Below the pieces are notes generated by a model, which worked only from the letters and a program-made list of their open reading frames with translations, was not told where the DNA came from and searched no databases. DNA of 43,500 bases from Adiantum capillus-veneris (Eukaryota; Streptophyta; Polypodiopsida; Polypodiales; Pteridaceae): contig CM043967.1 in the NCBI GenBank assembly GCA_014529385.2, positions 8,896,501 to 8,940,000 on the forward strand, read 5' to 3'. Every line of letters begins with the position of its first letter. The first letter of the stretch is position 1. Shown one piece after another: positions 31,214 to 41,340 of this stretch. A program made the translations under genes and the position numbers.

Positions 31214-32953
31214 TCACCTCTGATTAATATAAGCTATTCCTAATGGCTTCAAACAAAATATAATCACTACCTGTTTGACAAGTGTTTCAAGAGACGGCAA
31301 AGAAGAAGCCATATTAGATATCTGCAAACGCAGCAAACTAGCAAAACTTGGATGACCAAAACGCGCATGCCAAAGTTTTGCATCTGAAATAGCCTTTGAA
31401 TCCACAATTGCATTTGCAAACTTCTACCCACACTTGTCATACAAAGTGAGCTTATATAGCCCACGGCATAAAATGCCAAATGCAACAATTTTATCACCAA
31501 AACTGAGATAATGTATTGTACTTTAGTCATCCATAAATTTGACTACAAGACCAAGTCTAGTAAGTGCAAATACAGACAAAATATTCTTCTTGATCCAAGG
31601 TACGCATCAACAAGTGTGGAAGGACCATCGCTTGCAGCAGTAAGCACAATCTTTCCAAATCCTTGAACCGGATAAGAGGCATTGTTGGCACAAGTGACTG
31701 AATTTCCATGAGGGACAGACTCAAGAGAGTAAAGAAATCACGATGGGAGGTAATGTGCTTTGTAGCACCACTGTCAAAATACCACACATGTGAATCTACA
31801 GCAACAAACATGCATGCATCTTGGACAGTAGGATTATAAGTGCACTCTGTACTAAAAGCCCATTCTGCATCAACATCAGCATCATAGTCTCCTTTCATAG
31901 AAGACTCAACAATAGCTGGATTTGTAGTGGAACCAGCATTTTTAGTGGGACCAACCTCTTTCTTCTTAGCCTATTTGACCTTCAGCTTAGGACACTATGT
32001 GATCAAGTGATTATTAGCTTTACGATAATGGCAATGCATCTTCTTTTTGCCCTTAATTTCCAAAAAAATTGATGCCAGCAGAAGCATTAGGAACATGTGA
32101 TTTTCCACTCGTAGAAGAACCATGAGAAGTGGCTGCATTACTGTTACCACATTTTCTTTGTGCAACAATAAAGGCATGTTCAACTGAAGGCTGTCTAGTC
32201 CTATTTTTTTGGAAAGTGACTCTTGCTATAGCAATGTGCATAATGCATCAAACTTGACAACTTCAGGATTTCCTTGAGTCATAAGTCTCCAAGTCCTAGC
32301 AAAAGTCTAGTAAGAATCTGGCAAGGCATCAAGAACAGTTTGCACAAGGGAACTGTCTGAAATGACTTCACTTGCAAAAATAAGTTGCTCATTGATATCC
32401 TTGACACCAGCAAGGAAAGTGTCCATATCATCTTCCTCATGCATAATCTTTGACTCTAGCTCTTTACGTAACAATGCAATTTTAGCCTCATTGCGACTTG
32501 CATAAAGACTAGCTAGAATATCCCAAGCCTATTTTGCAGATTTTACTGATCGAATGTGAGGAGTTATAGTGTGCTTCATAGATAAGGCAATCAATGCATG
32601 AGCCTACGCATCTTTTACATCCCAACAAGCTTGTTCTATCGTAGGTAAAACAACTCTGAGTGCAACAATCCTTGCAGCAAGACCTGCAACATCCTCAACG
32701 TCGCCTACATCCTCAGAACCAAGATGTACATCAATGCCGTGCAAAATATTCCAAACACCCTTTGACACAAGAACATGTTGCATCATGTAAGCCCACATAG
32801 GGTAATTGTCCCCATCCAATCTGTCCTCAGCAACAAACATCTTGAACACATTTGTGTTGTTGTCGGCCATGACAAATTCCTCCACTTGATTTGAAAACTG
32901 CCCAAAAAGAGGAGAAATGAAGCAGGAACAACACGTGCAATATAGCACAAACC
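31214..32953 (-). pseudogene. Copia-1: Ty1/copia gag, knuckle, protease, pre-integrase
   Basis: On the minus strand gag begins near 32870 (MADNNTNVFKMF, DRLDGDNYPMWAYMM, VLVSKGVWNILHG), the DUF4219/UBN2-type gag of plant copia elements. It continues through 32600-32240 in broken frames. A decayed CCHC knuckle lies near 32060-31990 (CHYRKANNHLI, first Cys pair degraded). The protease active site follows at about 31790-31740 (HVWYFDSGATKHIT, intact DSGA). The GAG-pre-integrase motif lies at 31380-31330 (LWHARFGHPSFASLL). It is truncated at about 31214, so integrase, RT and RNase H are missing. Stops occur mostly without frame change. Confidence 0.85.
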
Positions 32954-33222
32954 CTAGAAGACTGTAAGGGACCTGTTATGCAAAAAACGGCACTGACAAA
33001 TATTTTGCACAAAATGACAAAATAGCTTGTGTAGTAGTGTTGCCTGTAGTGGAAACGGAAGCCGAAATGAGCTCAAATCAAAATTTTGAGCAGACCAAGC
33101 TCTTTGAGCTTGTTCAAAATTTTTGTCGACCTACGAACGCTCGCCAAAGCTCACAAAAATCGGAGAAAGTAAGCACACGTGTGTTGGAGCTACTGGCGAC
33201 TAAGCCCGAGAGGCAACAACCT
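32954..33222 (-). other. Copia-1 leader between primer site and gag
   Basis: About 270 bases with no gene. It contains a GCTCAAA / TTTGAGC inverted repeat near 33070-33092. Confidence 0.6.
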
Positions 33223-33234
33223 GCTCTAATACCA
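33223..33234 (-). promoter_or_regulatory. Copia-1 primer-binding site
   Basis: The minus strand reads TGGTATTAGAGC, one base different from the initiator tRNA-Met match, two bases inside the LTR. Confidence 0.82.
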
Positions 33235-33236
33235 AT

Positions 33237-33443
33237 TGTTGGAATTAGGGTTGCAGGAAAACACACACAGCTTGGAGAAGACAAAGGAAGCTCAAGGCAC
33301 ACAACAGAGGGTATATTACTTAGTGTGCAATGGAAAGATAAGTTAGCCCTAGAGTGATGGGCGTATATACAATGCACGAGGGAAAAAACCTCCTAGTGGG
33401 GGGAAAAAGGCCCCGGCGGTCCTAAGTGTGCACACACACTCTC
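33237..33443 (-). repeat. Copia-1 5' LTR, truncated at its outer end
   Basis: It starts TGTTGGAATTAGGGTTGCA on the plus strand and matches the Copia-2 LTR at 35288-35513 (shared GATGGGCGTATATACAATGCA and AACCTCCTAGTG). Similarity stops in the CACACA run near 33443, so the outer ~25 bases are lost. Confidence 0.85.
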
Positions 33444-34680
33444 AAACCATTTTCTTAGTTTTCACCTTATGGCGTGATTACATGCATTGCGTAGATCGGG
33501 TCTATCAATTTTGCTGTCATTTGAATCACCGGATCTCTAGATAGAGCTAAAATTGCAAGAAAAATGATGAAGTAAGTGAAAATTTACATAGCTTAGGATT
33601 TTGGAGTTCAAGGTCATATCAGTGCACCAAAGATACCTAAAAATTTTCTACACACTTTGGACAATTAGAGATACATTCTTCCTTATTTTCGGCTTCCTAG
33701 AGTTTATACTTGACACTTGAAAGCTACTGATCAATTATGGAAGAATTTAGAGCTACAAAATAAAGAAAATTTATCAAAACAGTAAGAAACCTTTTGAAAT
33801 TTTGAAACTTTACCTTAAACCTTGACAAAATTTCCAAAAATTGGACACTTTAATCTTAGCGTGCTTAAATACAAAGTGTCCAAATATTGGAAATCGTCTT
33901 TAAACTTTGAGTAGTATATATGTCCAAATATTGGAAATCGTCTTAAAACTTTGAGTAGTATATATGTACATGTTATCTAAAGTGTGCTTATAAATTTTTA
34001 ATTCGTTTGGATTCTAAGTTGCAAGAGAACTTAGAAATTGTTTTTGAAACTGTACTAGTGTCTGGGCAGTAGCAAAACTGACAAAAAACATATTCAAATT
34101 CAATTTTGAAAGCATAAATGCATTTACCAAGATAAGGGATACATTGTGACATAAATCTTGATAACTTCTAAGCCAAAAATAGTAAGCATGTTTAATATTG
34201 ATCCCTCTTAGAATTGTCATTTTGACTATTTTTGGTCATCAAAAGCCTATATGTCAAATTTTGGAAGATTTGGATCATAAAATCCAGCCTAAACAACCAG
34301 CACAAGAAATTCAAACCTAATATTGTTTTGAGTATTGTTTCCACACTTTGGAGAGCTTTTTTCTTTTCCTGCAAATCATGCTTTCATGCTGAAAATCTAC
34401 CACTTAAGCATTTCCAAGCATCAAAGGTGACTCCCTAGGAGGTCTTTGTATGCACCATCTATTTCTTCTTCAACCTGTCAAACAACCTACTTGTTGCTTG
34501 CACTGTTTTGTGTTATAGTTATGGGCTTGTTGCAAAATTGGAAAGACATAATGACCAATAAACCAACAAGAGTCCAAATCGGACAAAATTAGACCCAATT
34601 TAATTTCAAGATCCAAGATTGGGGACGCCAAACACTAACAAGGATGGGTTAGACCATGTGAGAAAGGCAAGATTGGTTGA
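33444..34680. other. AT-rich stretch without a recognised gene
   Basis: No coding motif. It contains a 44-bp tandem duplication (33878-33965). Confidence 0.6.
33878..33965. repeat. 44-bp tandem duplication
   Basis: GTCCAAATATTGGAAATCG starts at 33878 and again at 33922. The units are nearly identical. Confidence 0.93.
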
Positions 34681-34689
34681 TTCTTGAAA

Positions 34690-35220
34690 ATTGGTAGAAA
34701 GATACGAGGGCTTAGGCGATCCTTATGATCATCTGGCAAGATTTCATCAAGTACTTAAAGTAAAAAGAGTCTTATGATTTTCACACACAATACGAGGGTT
34801 TTGGAATGGCAAGGCCGTAACATGGTTTCAAAGTTTAGAATGTGAGAGTATTCATGACCTTCAGACTCTGGCACAAAGTTTTGTTACTCTCTTTGCTAAA
34901 ATGGAAATCAAACTCAATTCGTTGGCACCAACGTACATCTTCAAAAAATAGAACTAAAAAGCCTCAAAGATTGTGTAAGCAAGATACAATAATATGTAGC
35001 GAGATTCTCAAAGAGAGAACTTCCTAAACAAGAGAGACTTCTTTCACTTTTCTTGGAAGGATTGTCAATTAAGAATTACACGCAAGCTTGTATAGAATGG
35101 AATATGCTGTATAGAATGAAATATGCCACATTGGAGGCTGGTATACATGATGCTATGGAGCTAAAGGATAAGTGTGAGATCTATTTGGAAGACTCTCAAA
35201 AAGTCGATAGAGGAGTGGAA
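34690..35220 (+). pseudogene. Ty3/gypsy gag remnant, plus strand
   Basis: The plus strand encodes a broken plant Ty3 capsid: YEGLGDPYDHLARFH, then GKAVTWFQSLECESIHD, AQSFVTLFAKMEIK, a region equivalent to SLKDFV.RYN, and ATLEAGIHDAMELKDKCE-like text near 35130-35180. Several stops and shifts break it. This is the only retroelement fragment in the window on the plus strand. No LTR of its own was found. Confidence 0.75.
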
Positions 35221-35287
35221 AAATAGAAGTTGTTATATCTACACAATTGGATCCAGCAAAAAACATTCACCATGGAAGTGTACAAAG

Positions 35288-35513
35288 TGTCGGAATTAGG
35301 GTTGCAAAAAAAGACATACAGCTTGAAGAAGACGAAGGAAGCTCAAGGCACACAATAGAGAGTGTATTACTTAGTGTGCAATGGAAAGATAGATAGCCCT
35401 AGAATGATGGGCGTATATACAATGCATGAGGAAAAAAACCTCCTAGTGAGGGGAAAAATGCTCCGACGGTCCTAAGTGTTCACACACATGCCTACCACAT
35501 GTATATGGTAACA
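35288..35513 (-). repeat. Copia-2 3' LTR
   Basis: 226 bp, TGTCGGAATTAGGG to TATATGGTAACA on the plus strand. Directly inside it the minus strand reads CCAGGGGGGATT, a polypurine tract (35514-35526), so this is a 3' LTR of a minus-strand element. Confidence 0.87.
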
Positions 35514-35849
35514 AATCCCCCCTGGAGTGATGTGGTGAACGAGAGCTGGCACATAGAGTAAAGGGAAGTGCCATGCCCTGAGGACATGATCAGCCCACCA
35601 AGGGGAGTAAGCCCAAAGATTTGCGGCAAGCTTCGAACTTCTCACGAGACAATGCCTTTGTGAAAAGATCTGCAAGGTTGTCCTGTGTTGGCACATAAGC
35701 CAAGTTGATCTCTCCTACTGAGAGCATCTCCCTGACATAATGTTAATGCACCTAAATGTGCTTTGTGCGAGCATGAAAAACTAGGTTCCTTGCAACTGCC
35801 AATGCGCTCTGAATGTCAGTGTAGATAGTGTTGGCAGTGTCATGTCCAA

Positions 35850-35933
35850 TGATGGGGTTGCATTGGCTATGGAGGATGCAAGCGGTGGGGAGCCATGGCG
35901 TGGAGGATGGCGTGCAGCAGAACAAGAGAGGAG

Positions 35934-36000
<67 letters not shown>

Positions 36001-36160
36001 ACACACAACACACAAATAGAATGCTTGCTATATTTTATTGTTAAAAGCCTTACAACATATATAGGAATTTGGCCATGCAAACTCAACTTTTAACAAATCT
36101 TTCCCTGCATGCTTTATGAGAGTATTCCCATGGACAGTACTGGGCTTGAAGAACCTAACA
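35850..36160 (-). repeat. TRIM-Y 3' LTR
   Basis: 311 bp, with a GA tract at about 35936-35997. The polypurine tract (minus strand CTTGAGGGGGGAT, 36161-36173) lies directly inside. Confidence 0.88.
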
Positions 36161-36173
36161 ATCCCCCCCTCAA

Positions 36174-37395
36174 GCCTGAACTGGACAGACCACTCTCATG
36201 ATACCTCGAGTTTTTGGTGTACTCATCAACCGTGAGTTTTAGGTTTTCTCACAACCAAGGATTTTTGGTGTATCCATAACTTGGTGCTATGATAGTAGAA
36301 CCCCCCCCCCCCCCCCCCCCTTGAACAGATAGGGTGTAGGTCAAAAAATTAGCTACCAATAGTTGGAGTTTTTGGTTCACTGCCAAACCTTGGTTTTAAG
36401 GTGTACCCAGTAACCTCACAAGAGATGGAAAAAATAGGTTGAGAACAGATATATTTTTGGGAGGTCTTACCACTTATCTGTGTGGCAGTGTCTAACCCGT
36501 ACAAATTTTTATCATGGCATGACTGACAACACATAAACTAAAAGAGGCTTTGACTGAAAATATAATTTTGTTGACAAAAGACAAACCATAAGTCTATGAC
36601 ACTTAACAAAAAAAAAATGGATTGTGTATATGTTGTTGTAGCGAGTGCTCTAAGCAAACCATTGAATAAGCTGTCCTGGCATTGATGCTATCTTTCATGC
36701 ACTGATCAAGTAGGTACCCAAGCTTGGTTGCATCGAGCTTGACCCCAAAACTGTTGCACCTAATGTCGGCATCACACCCCAACTCTTGCATCTCCATGGT
36801 TGAGAATTTTCGAGAACAAGTATTTGGGTTGCTAGATTGATACAAAGCTATAGAAAGAGAACCAAGGTTGTGTTATGTGATAGAAAATGCTCCAAAGGGC
36901 AAGGCGATGCCATCAACTACAAGATAACACAAGTTGGTGTAGGTCGTAATCATGTAGAAACACCTCTGTAGCAATCCAATAGCTTGGCTAAACAAGGCTA
37001 TGCCTACCATGCCTACAACCTGGGCTTGCCTCCTAGGAGTAGCGTTTTGATGTGATGTCCACCTTACCTGGCTTTACTTTGTTGCAGCCTTTATAGGTGT
37101 GAAGGCCCTCTTGATTAGAGGCTTAATGACCAAATAAGATGGCCAATAAGGTGCTCACTTAAAATCAAGTGTGAAATTAAGACAAAAGCCAAAACAAGAT
37201 GGTGAGCTCTGTGGCAAACAGCGTGGATGAAACTTTTGCTCACAGCGGGCTGAGGAGGGCGAACTAAGAAACGTTGTAGTGTTGAAAAGTGTGTCTCAAG
37301 CCAGGGCGAATCTTCTATTGCTGGTTACATTCAAAACCATACAGGTCGATGAAGGCCAAATCTCTGCTGCAGTAGCGGATCCCGCGACGGTGAGT
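36174..37395 (-). other. TRIM-Y interior, no recognised gene
   Basis: Open stretches of 61 and 80 codons have no retroelement motif. 36178-36500 is conserved with TRIM-X 2958-3240. Confidence 0.7.
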
Positions 37396-37415
37396 CGAAC
37401 CTGGCTTTGATATCA
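37396..37415 (-). promoter_or_regulatory. TRIM-Y primer-binding site, extended
   Basis: The minus strand reads TGATATCAAAGCCAGGTTCG. The CCAGGTT part extends the tRNA-Met match beyond the usual 12 bases, although the first part carries two changes relative to TGGTATCAGAGC. Confidence 0.75.
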
Positions 37416-37417
37416 CA

Positions 37418-37489
37418 TGATGGGGTTGCATCGGCTATGGAGGATGCAAGCGGCGTGGAGGGATGGCGTGCAGCAGAACAAGAGAGGAG

Positions 37490-37554
<65 letters not shown>

Positions 37555-37704
37555 GACACACAAATAGAACGCTTGCTATATTTTATTGTTAAAAGCCTTA
37601 CAACATATATAGGAATTTGGTTATGCAAACTCAACTTTTAACAAACCTTTCCCTGCATGCTTTATGAGTTCCCATGGATAGTACTGGGCTTAAAGAACCT
37701 AACA
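37418..37704 (-). repeat. TRIM-Y 5' LTR
   Basis: 287 bp, same ends as the 3' LTR, with a GA tract at about 37493-37553. Confidence 0.88.
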
Positions 37705-37880
37705 TCCAACACCCAAATCAACCATAAGGCGTCTAAGCCATATACACTCAACCGTAGCTATGAAGACTGCCCTATACTCAAAATCAATCCTGGAAGTGGC
37801 CACAATAGGTTGCTTCTTGCTCAACCATGATATACATGAACTACCAAGCATGAAACAAAAACCACTTGTGGACTGGGTTG

Positions 37881-38280
37881 CATGATTCGTTATTCGACAT
37901 TCGTTTTATTCATGAATAATGCTCGATTAATACACTCTAAAGATTTCTTCGTGCGTATTATTTGCTGCCATATCAGCTTTTTTCAAAAAAACGTTTTATT
38001 GCTTATATATCGATTGATAACCTATTGATCGATACTTAATCGTTCGATAGTTTAAATCGATCTATATGTTTTTGATTGATATAGTAGTAGTATATAAAGC
38101 CCAAATTTGTGTATTTTAGCTATAATTCCCTTCACCAAAGTATCAAGTTACCTCCGACATAGAAAGGTGAGTTGTCAACTTAAAAAATCTTTGATTTTTT
38201 AAGAAAATATTATTTTTTAAATTTTATACATTAAAAATAAAATAATTATATAGATTTGAATCACCTATAATTCTTAACAG
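37881..38280 (+). promoter_or_regulatory. Putative hAT promoter and subterminal region
   Basis: The sequence changes abruptly from copia RNase H to AT-rich DNA near 37880. It has a perfect 14-base palindrome TTATTCATGAATAA (37906-37919), four CGAT words within about 55 bases (38011-38061) and a TATA-like box TATATAAA at 38091-38098. Transposases of the hAT group bind short repeated motifs near element ends, so the CGAT cluster could serve that role. This is inference; the terminal inverted repeats were not found. Confidence 0.35.
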
Positions 38281-38500
38281 TAGAAGTTATTCTTTAACTC
38301 TATTGCTTTAAATAAATCACTCTAAGCAATAGAGATTATACTTTTAGCTCTACTTGTTTAAGAATAGATAAATAAATAACCCATAAATAATTGTACGCAT
38401 TAGAGGCTACTTTTCTAGTTATAGGGCGAATGTATAGTTCTAAACATTAGAAGCTATACTCTTAACTCTATTTGTTTTAGAATAGACACTAAAAGTGATA
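38281..38500. repeat. Four degenerate tandem units (array R)
   Basis: Units start with TAGA at 38281, 38330, 38401 and 38448. The consensus is roughly TAGAAGCTATACTTTTAA then CTCTATTTGTTTAAGAATAGA. In the unit at 38330 the ends TAGAG and CTCTA can pair, and the others keep TAGA/TCTA. The unit at 38401 is the most diverged. Confidence 0.75.
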
Positions 38501-38589
38501 TTTGATGGTTAAATCTATCATAGCTATAACATGTGCACAAATAATAGTGTTAGTTCATACATTTTGGAACATATACACATACATATAGG

Positions 38590-39050
38590 GTCTTTTGGTT
38601 GTCATGAACAAATGTTCTTACCTCCATATAGACAGAATAGGTCCACTTAGTGCCTCTTGGTTGTTATGAGATGATTCTCTTACTTCCAAGTGAGGTTTAA
38701 GGTATGAAGTAGGATTCACTTGGTTGTTATCGAGTTTATGCTCTTACCTCTAAGTGAATATGGTGGATTACCTATAGAATTTACTAGGTTGTGATCGAGC
38801 GAAAGCTCTTACCTCCTAGTGAATATTAGTCATGCATAGTACTTGGGAGTCACATGGATGTTATCGAGCTCATGCTCTTACCTCTATGTTGATATAGAAA
38901 TTAGAGACCTTAGTTATTTTAGGGTCGATTGGTTGTGTTTGAGCAGTAGCCCCTACCTCCAAGAGACATAGATAGTGGAATGTGAGATGACTCCATCGCT
39001 CATCTAGGTTGTCTTGAGCAAACGCTCTTTACCACCTAGTAGCCAAGAAT
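38590..39050. repeat. Seven tandem two-stem hairpin modules (array U)
   Basis: Seven modules about 65-77 bases apart each contain: outer stem, a strand like TTGTTATC, a 4-bp inner stem closing a 4-base loop, a strand like TTACCTC, and the other half of the outer stem. The inner stems are GAAC/GTTC, GAGA/TCTC, GAGT/GCTC, GAGC/GCTC twice, GAGC/GCCC and GAGC/GCTC. The outer stems differ between modules but stay complementary, for example ATTCACTT/AAGTGAAT and ATTTACTAGG/CCTAGTGAAT. Loops vary freely. The array lies between the TATA-like box and the transposase start. Confidence 0.85.
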
Positions 39051-39224
39051 GATATATCCATTGGTGGTCTTCCCTAAAATATTATCTTAACACTATTCAT
39101 TCATCATTTTAATTAGCAAATCATATCTATAACCTTTTATCTTTCTCTTGCGCTATTATGGTGAAAAATTATAATCATAGTGTATCTATTGATTGTAGGA
39201 TATATTTTGTTGAAGTCAAAAAGC

Positions 39225-41320
39225 ATGGTGCAAGGAAAAGAGTGATCGTATGTGAAGGAAAAAGAGAGAGGCAAAACAGTTTCATTTTTGAAATGCAAAC
39301 ATTGTGAGCATAAGTGGCACGACAACACAACTCGCATCAAAGAACATTTATTTGGCACTAGTCCCAATGTGAAAGAATGTGGAGCACCACTTAATGACAT
39401 ATGCGTCCATTTTGCAGGGTATGTAAGAAATGCAAACAGACAGGACTTCTTCCTAAGAGACAAAAGAGTATGACAGGTGCGTCATCTGTCAACATAGAAG
39501 AAGTGAGTGTAGATCAAGAAGACATGCGAGCTAACCAAGGACCTTCAATGAGAACAACCCGAACACCTCAAAGTCCTTACACTTTTCCAAATGGTGCCAT
39601 GGGAGGGATAGATGCAAGTCCCGGGACATCCAGCAGAGCCAGTACGCTTAGGACTCTACAGGCAGCATTCACTCAACTGGACATGCTCGAATTTCATCTA
39701 AAGTGGACACAAGCCTTCATGGCTTGTGGAATCCCATTTAATGTCATAAGAAATCCTATTTTTAAAGATGCCCTAATGTCAACTGCAAAAAAAGGATTCA
39801 TCTATCCTGATTATAATAAAATGCGAATAGAGTATGTCGACAAAGTCAAGAGCAGTACAGAAGCGATTCTCAGGCGAACAGTAATTGACTTTGTTCCAGT
39901 GTTTGGTTGTACCATAGCCCTTGATGGATGGACCAGCTGTCAGGAAAAATCGTTGATTAATGTCATGGTAATTTGTCCCAAAGGTGCAACATTTTTGGAG
40001 GCCATTGATACCTCATCGACAGAGAAGACATCTCTCTACTTGACAAAGGTATATGAGCGAGCTATTGCTCGACTGGGTGGACCGAAGAATGTGACAGCTA
40101 TTGTTACATATAATGCTTCAAACTACAAAGGAGTGGGTTTAGCCATTATGGAAAAGTACTCATAAATTACATGGATTGGATGTGCAGCTCACACCATAAA
40201 TTTACTCCTAAAGGATATGGGCAAATTATCATTCATAAAACAGGTTCTTATTGACGCCAATCACATAGTCAAGTTTATATGGGAACACCAGCTTACATAT
40301 GCTTTATTTCGCTCCAAGTCTCCGAAAAAAGCACTTCAAATTTTCTGTGCCACATGGTTCGCTACATCATACTCTGTTTTGAATAATCTCATTGAAGTGT
40401 GAGCGGCTCTTACAAAAACTGTTGCAGATCGCCGTTGGGAGGCTTGGCTCAGCAAATATCCAAGCCGTCGCGAAGCAGCTCAAAAATGTGTGTCATTGGT
40501 GCAATCTCCTCTCTTTTGGCGAAACATTGACAAACTTGTTGGGGTTAGTAAGCCCTACGTGGAACTACTAAGGGTTGTCAACACAGATAAGTTTGGCATT
40601 GGTAAGGTTTATTGGATCATGTCTGAGGCGTTGCATCAAACCAAAGAATACAACCACTACAGTGAAAGAGAGAGATCACAGATCGTGCATCTTTTGGAAA
40701 AACGATGGGCTCAAATGCACACACCATTGCATGGTGCTACATTTGTCTTGGATCCAAAGTTCTAGATGAACGGACAAGCCTCCAACAAAGAGGTGATGAG
40801 AGACTTTAGAAACATCTGCTCGCAGTTGTTGCCAGGCGACGATGGCATGGATGCATTCCAGCAGAGGCTGGACTATGCCAATACGGAAGGAACTTTCGGA
40901 GATCCTTGGGTTCTTAATAGCGTTAAAAAAATTTCAGGCCCAGTATGGTGGAAAGAATATGGAGGAGACGTAGTTGAGTTACAACACGTGGCGACCAGGG
41001 TGCTTTCAGTCGCGGCATCCAGTGGTAGCTGTGAGCGCAATTGGTCTTCTTATGACTTCGTGCACTCAAAGCGCAGAAATCGCTTAAGTCCTGCTCATGT
41101 CGCAGACCTTGTGTACGTCTTTTGTAACATGCATCTCCTTCATGCACCCACAAATATAGCCACATGTGCGACCGAAGTACACTTTGGAGTGCTTCAAACT
41201 CATGAAACTGTGGTGGAACAGAGATGTAGCGACAATGAGATGGAGTAGGAAGTGGTTACAGAATGTTCAGACAATGAAGAGGTTGATGACCTGGTGCCTG
41301 TGATAGATGGAAAAATGTAA
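39225..41320 (+). pseudogene. hAT transposase, BED finger plus DUF659 and dimerisation domain
   Basis: The protein probably starts at ATG 39225. Domains in order: BED zinc finger at about 39291-39360 (LKCKHCEHKWHDNTTRIKEH), a DUF659-type hAT core from about 39840 with GCTIALDGWTS (first catalytic Asp at 39923-39925) and VTYNASNYKG (40103-40130), where the expected second catalytic Asp is Tyr (40109-40111), then CAAHTINLLLKDMGKL. The hAT C-terminal dimerisation domain lies at about 40975-41140 (RVLSVAASSGSCERNWSSYD, KRRNRLSPAHVADLVYV). One frameshift lies between about 39420 and 39475. Five in-frame stops occur at 39243, 40163, 40400, 40763 and 41246, otherwise one frame runs to TAA at 41318. 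It would cut and paste the element in the nucleus but is dead. Confidence 0.92.
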
Positions 41321-41340
41321 ACATATTTTCATGATAATGT

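Larger units (their letters stand above)
35850..37704 (-). mobile_element. TRIM-Y, small non-autonomous LTR retrotransposon
   Basis: 1855 bp inserted in Copia-2 RNase H with perfect 5-bp duplications TCCAA (35845-35849 and 37705-37709). Its LTRs are 35850-36160 (311 bp) and 37418-37704 (287 bp), each starting TGATGGGGTTGCAT and ending CCTAACA on the plus strand. The interior has no recognised gag or pol. Its 3'-LTR-proximal interior matches TRIM-X. It also holds a 20-base C run at 36301-36320 where TRIM-X has only CCCC. The two LTRs differ by small indels and GA-tract length. Confidence 0.9.
35527..37880 (-). pseudogene. Copia-2 RNase H end, split by TRIM-Y
   Basis: Two minus-strand pieces join across TRIM-Y. 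The first (37880-37710) reads STSGFCFMLGSSCISWLSKK, then PIVATSRIDFEYRA and WLRRLM. The second (35849-35580) reads HDTANTIYTDIQSALAVARN, FHARTKHI, YVPTQDNLADLFTKALSREK. Together these are the standard C-terminal end of copia RNase H. Only this end of the element survives; sequence upstream (right of 37880) is unrelated. A few in-frame stops are present. Confidence 0.88.

Noticed and set aside
31214-37880. One single Ty1/copia element with both LTRs
   Set aside because: The 5' LTR lies left of the 3' LTR for a minus-strand element, which is the wrong order, and a plus-strand Ty3 gag lies between them.
38590-39050. CRISPR-like array
   Set aside because: Units differ in sequence, spacing varies, there are no identical repeats with unique spacers, and the context is a plant hAT transposon.
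38590-39050. Hammerhead ribozyme or retrozyme
   Set aside because: The conserved CTGATGA and GAAA core elements are not present in the modules.
39225-41246. In-frame stops explained by U-to-C RNA editing
   Set aside because: The CGA/CAA/CAG-type stops would fit that idea on paper, but such editing is known from organelles of some plants, and this is a nuclear transposon that also has a frameshift and a lost catalytic residue.
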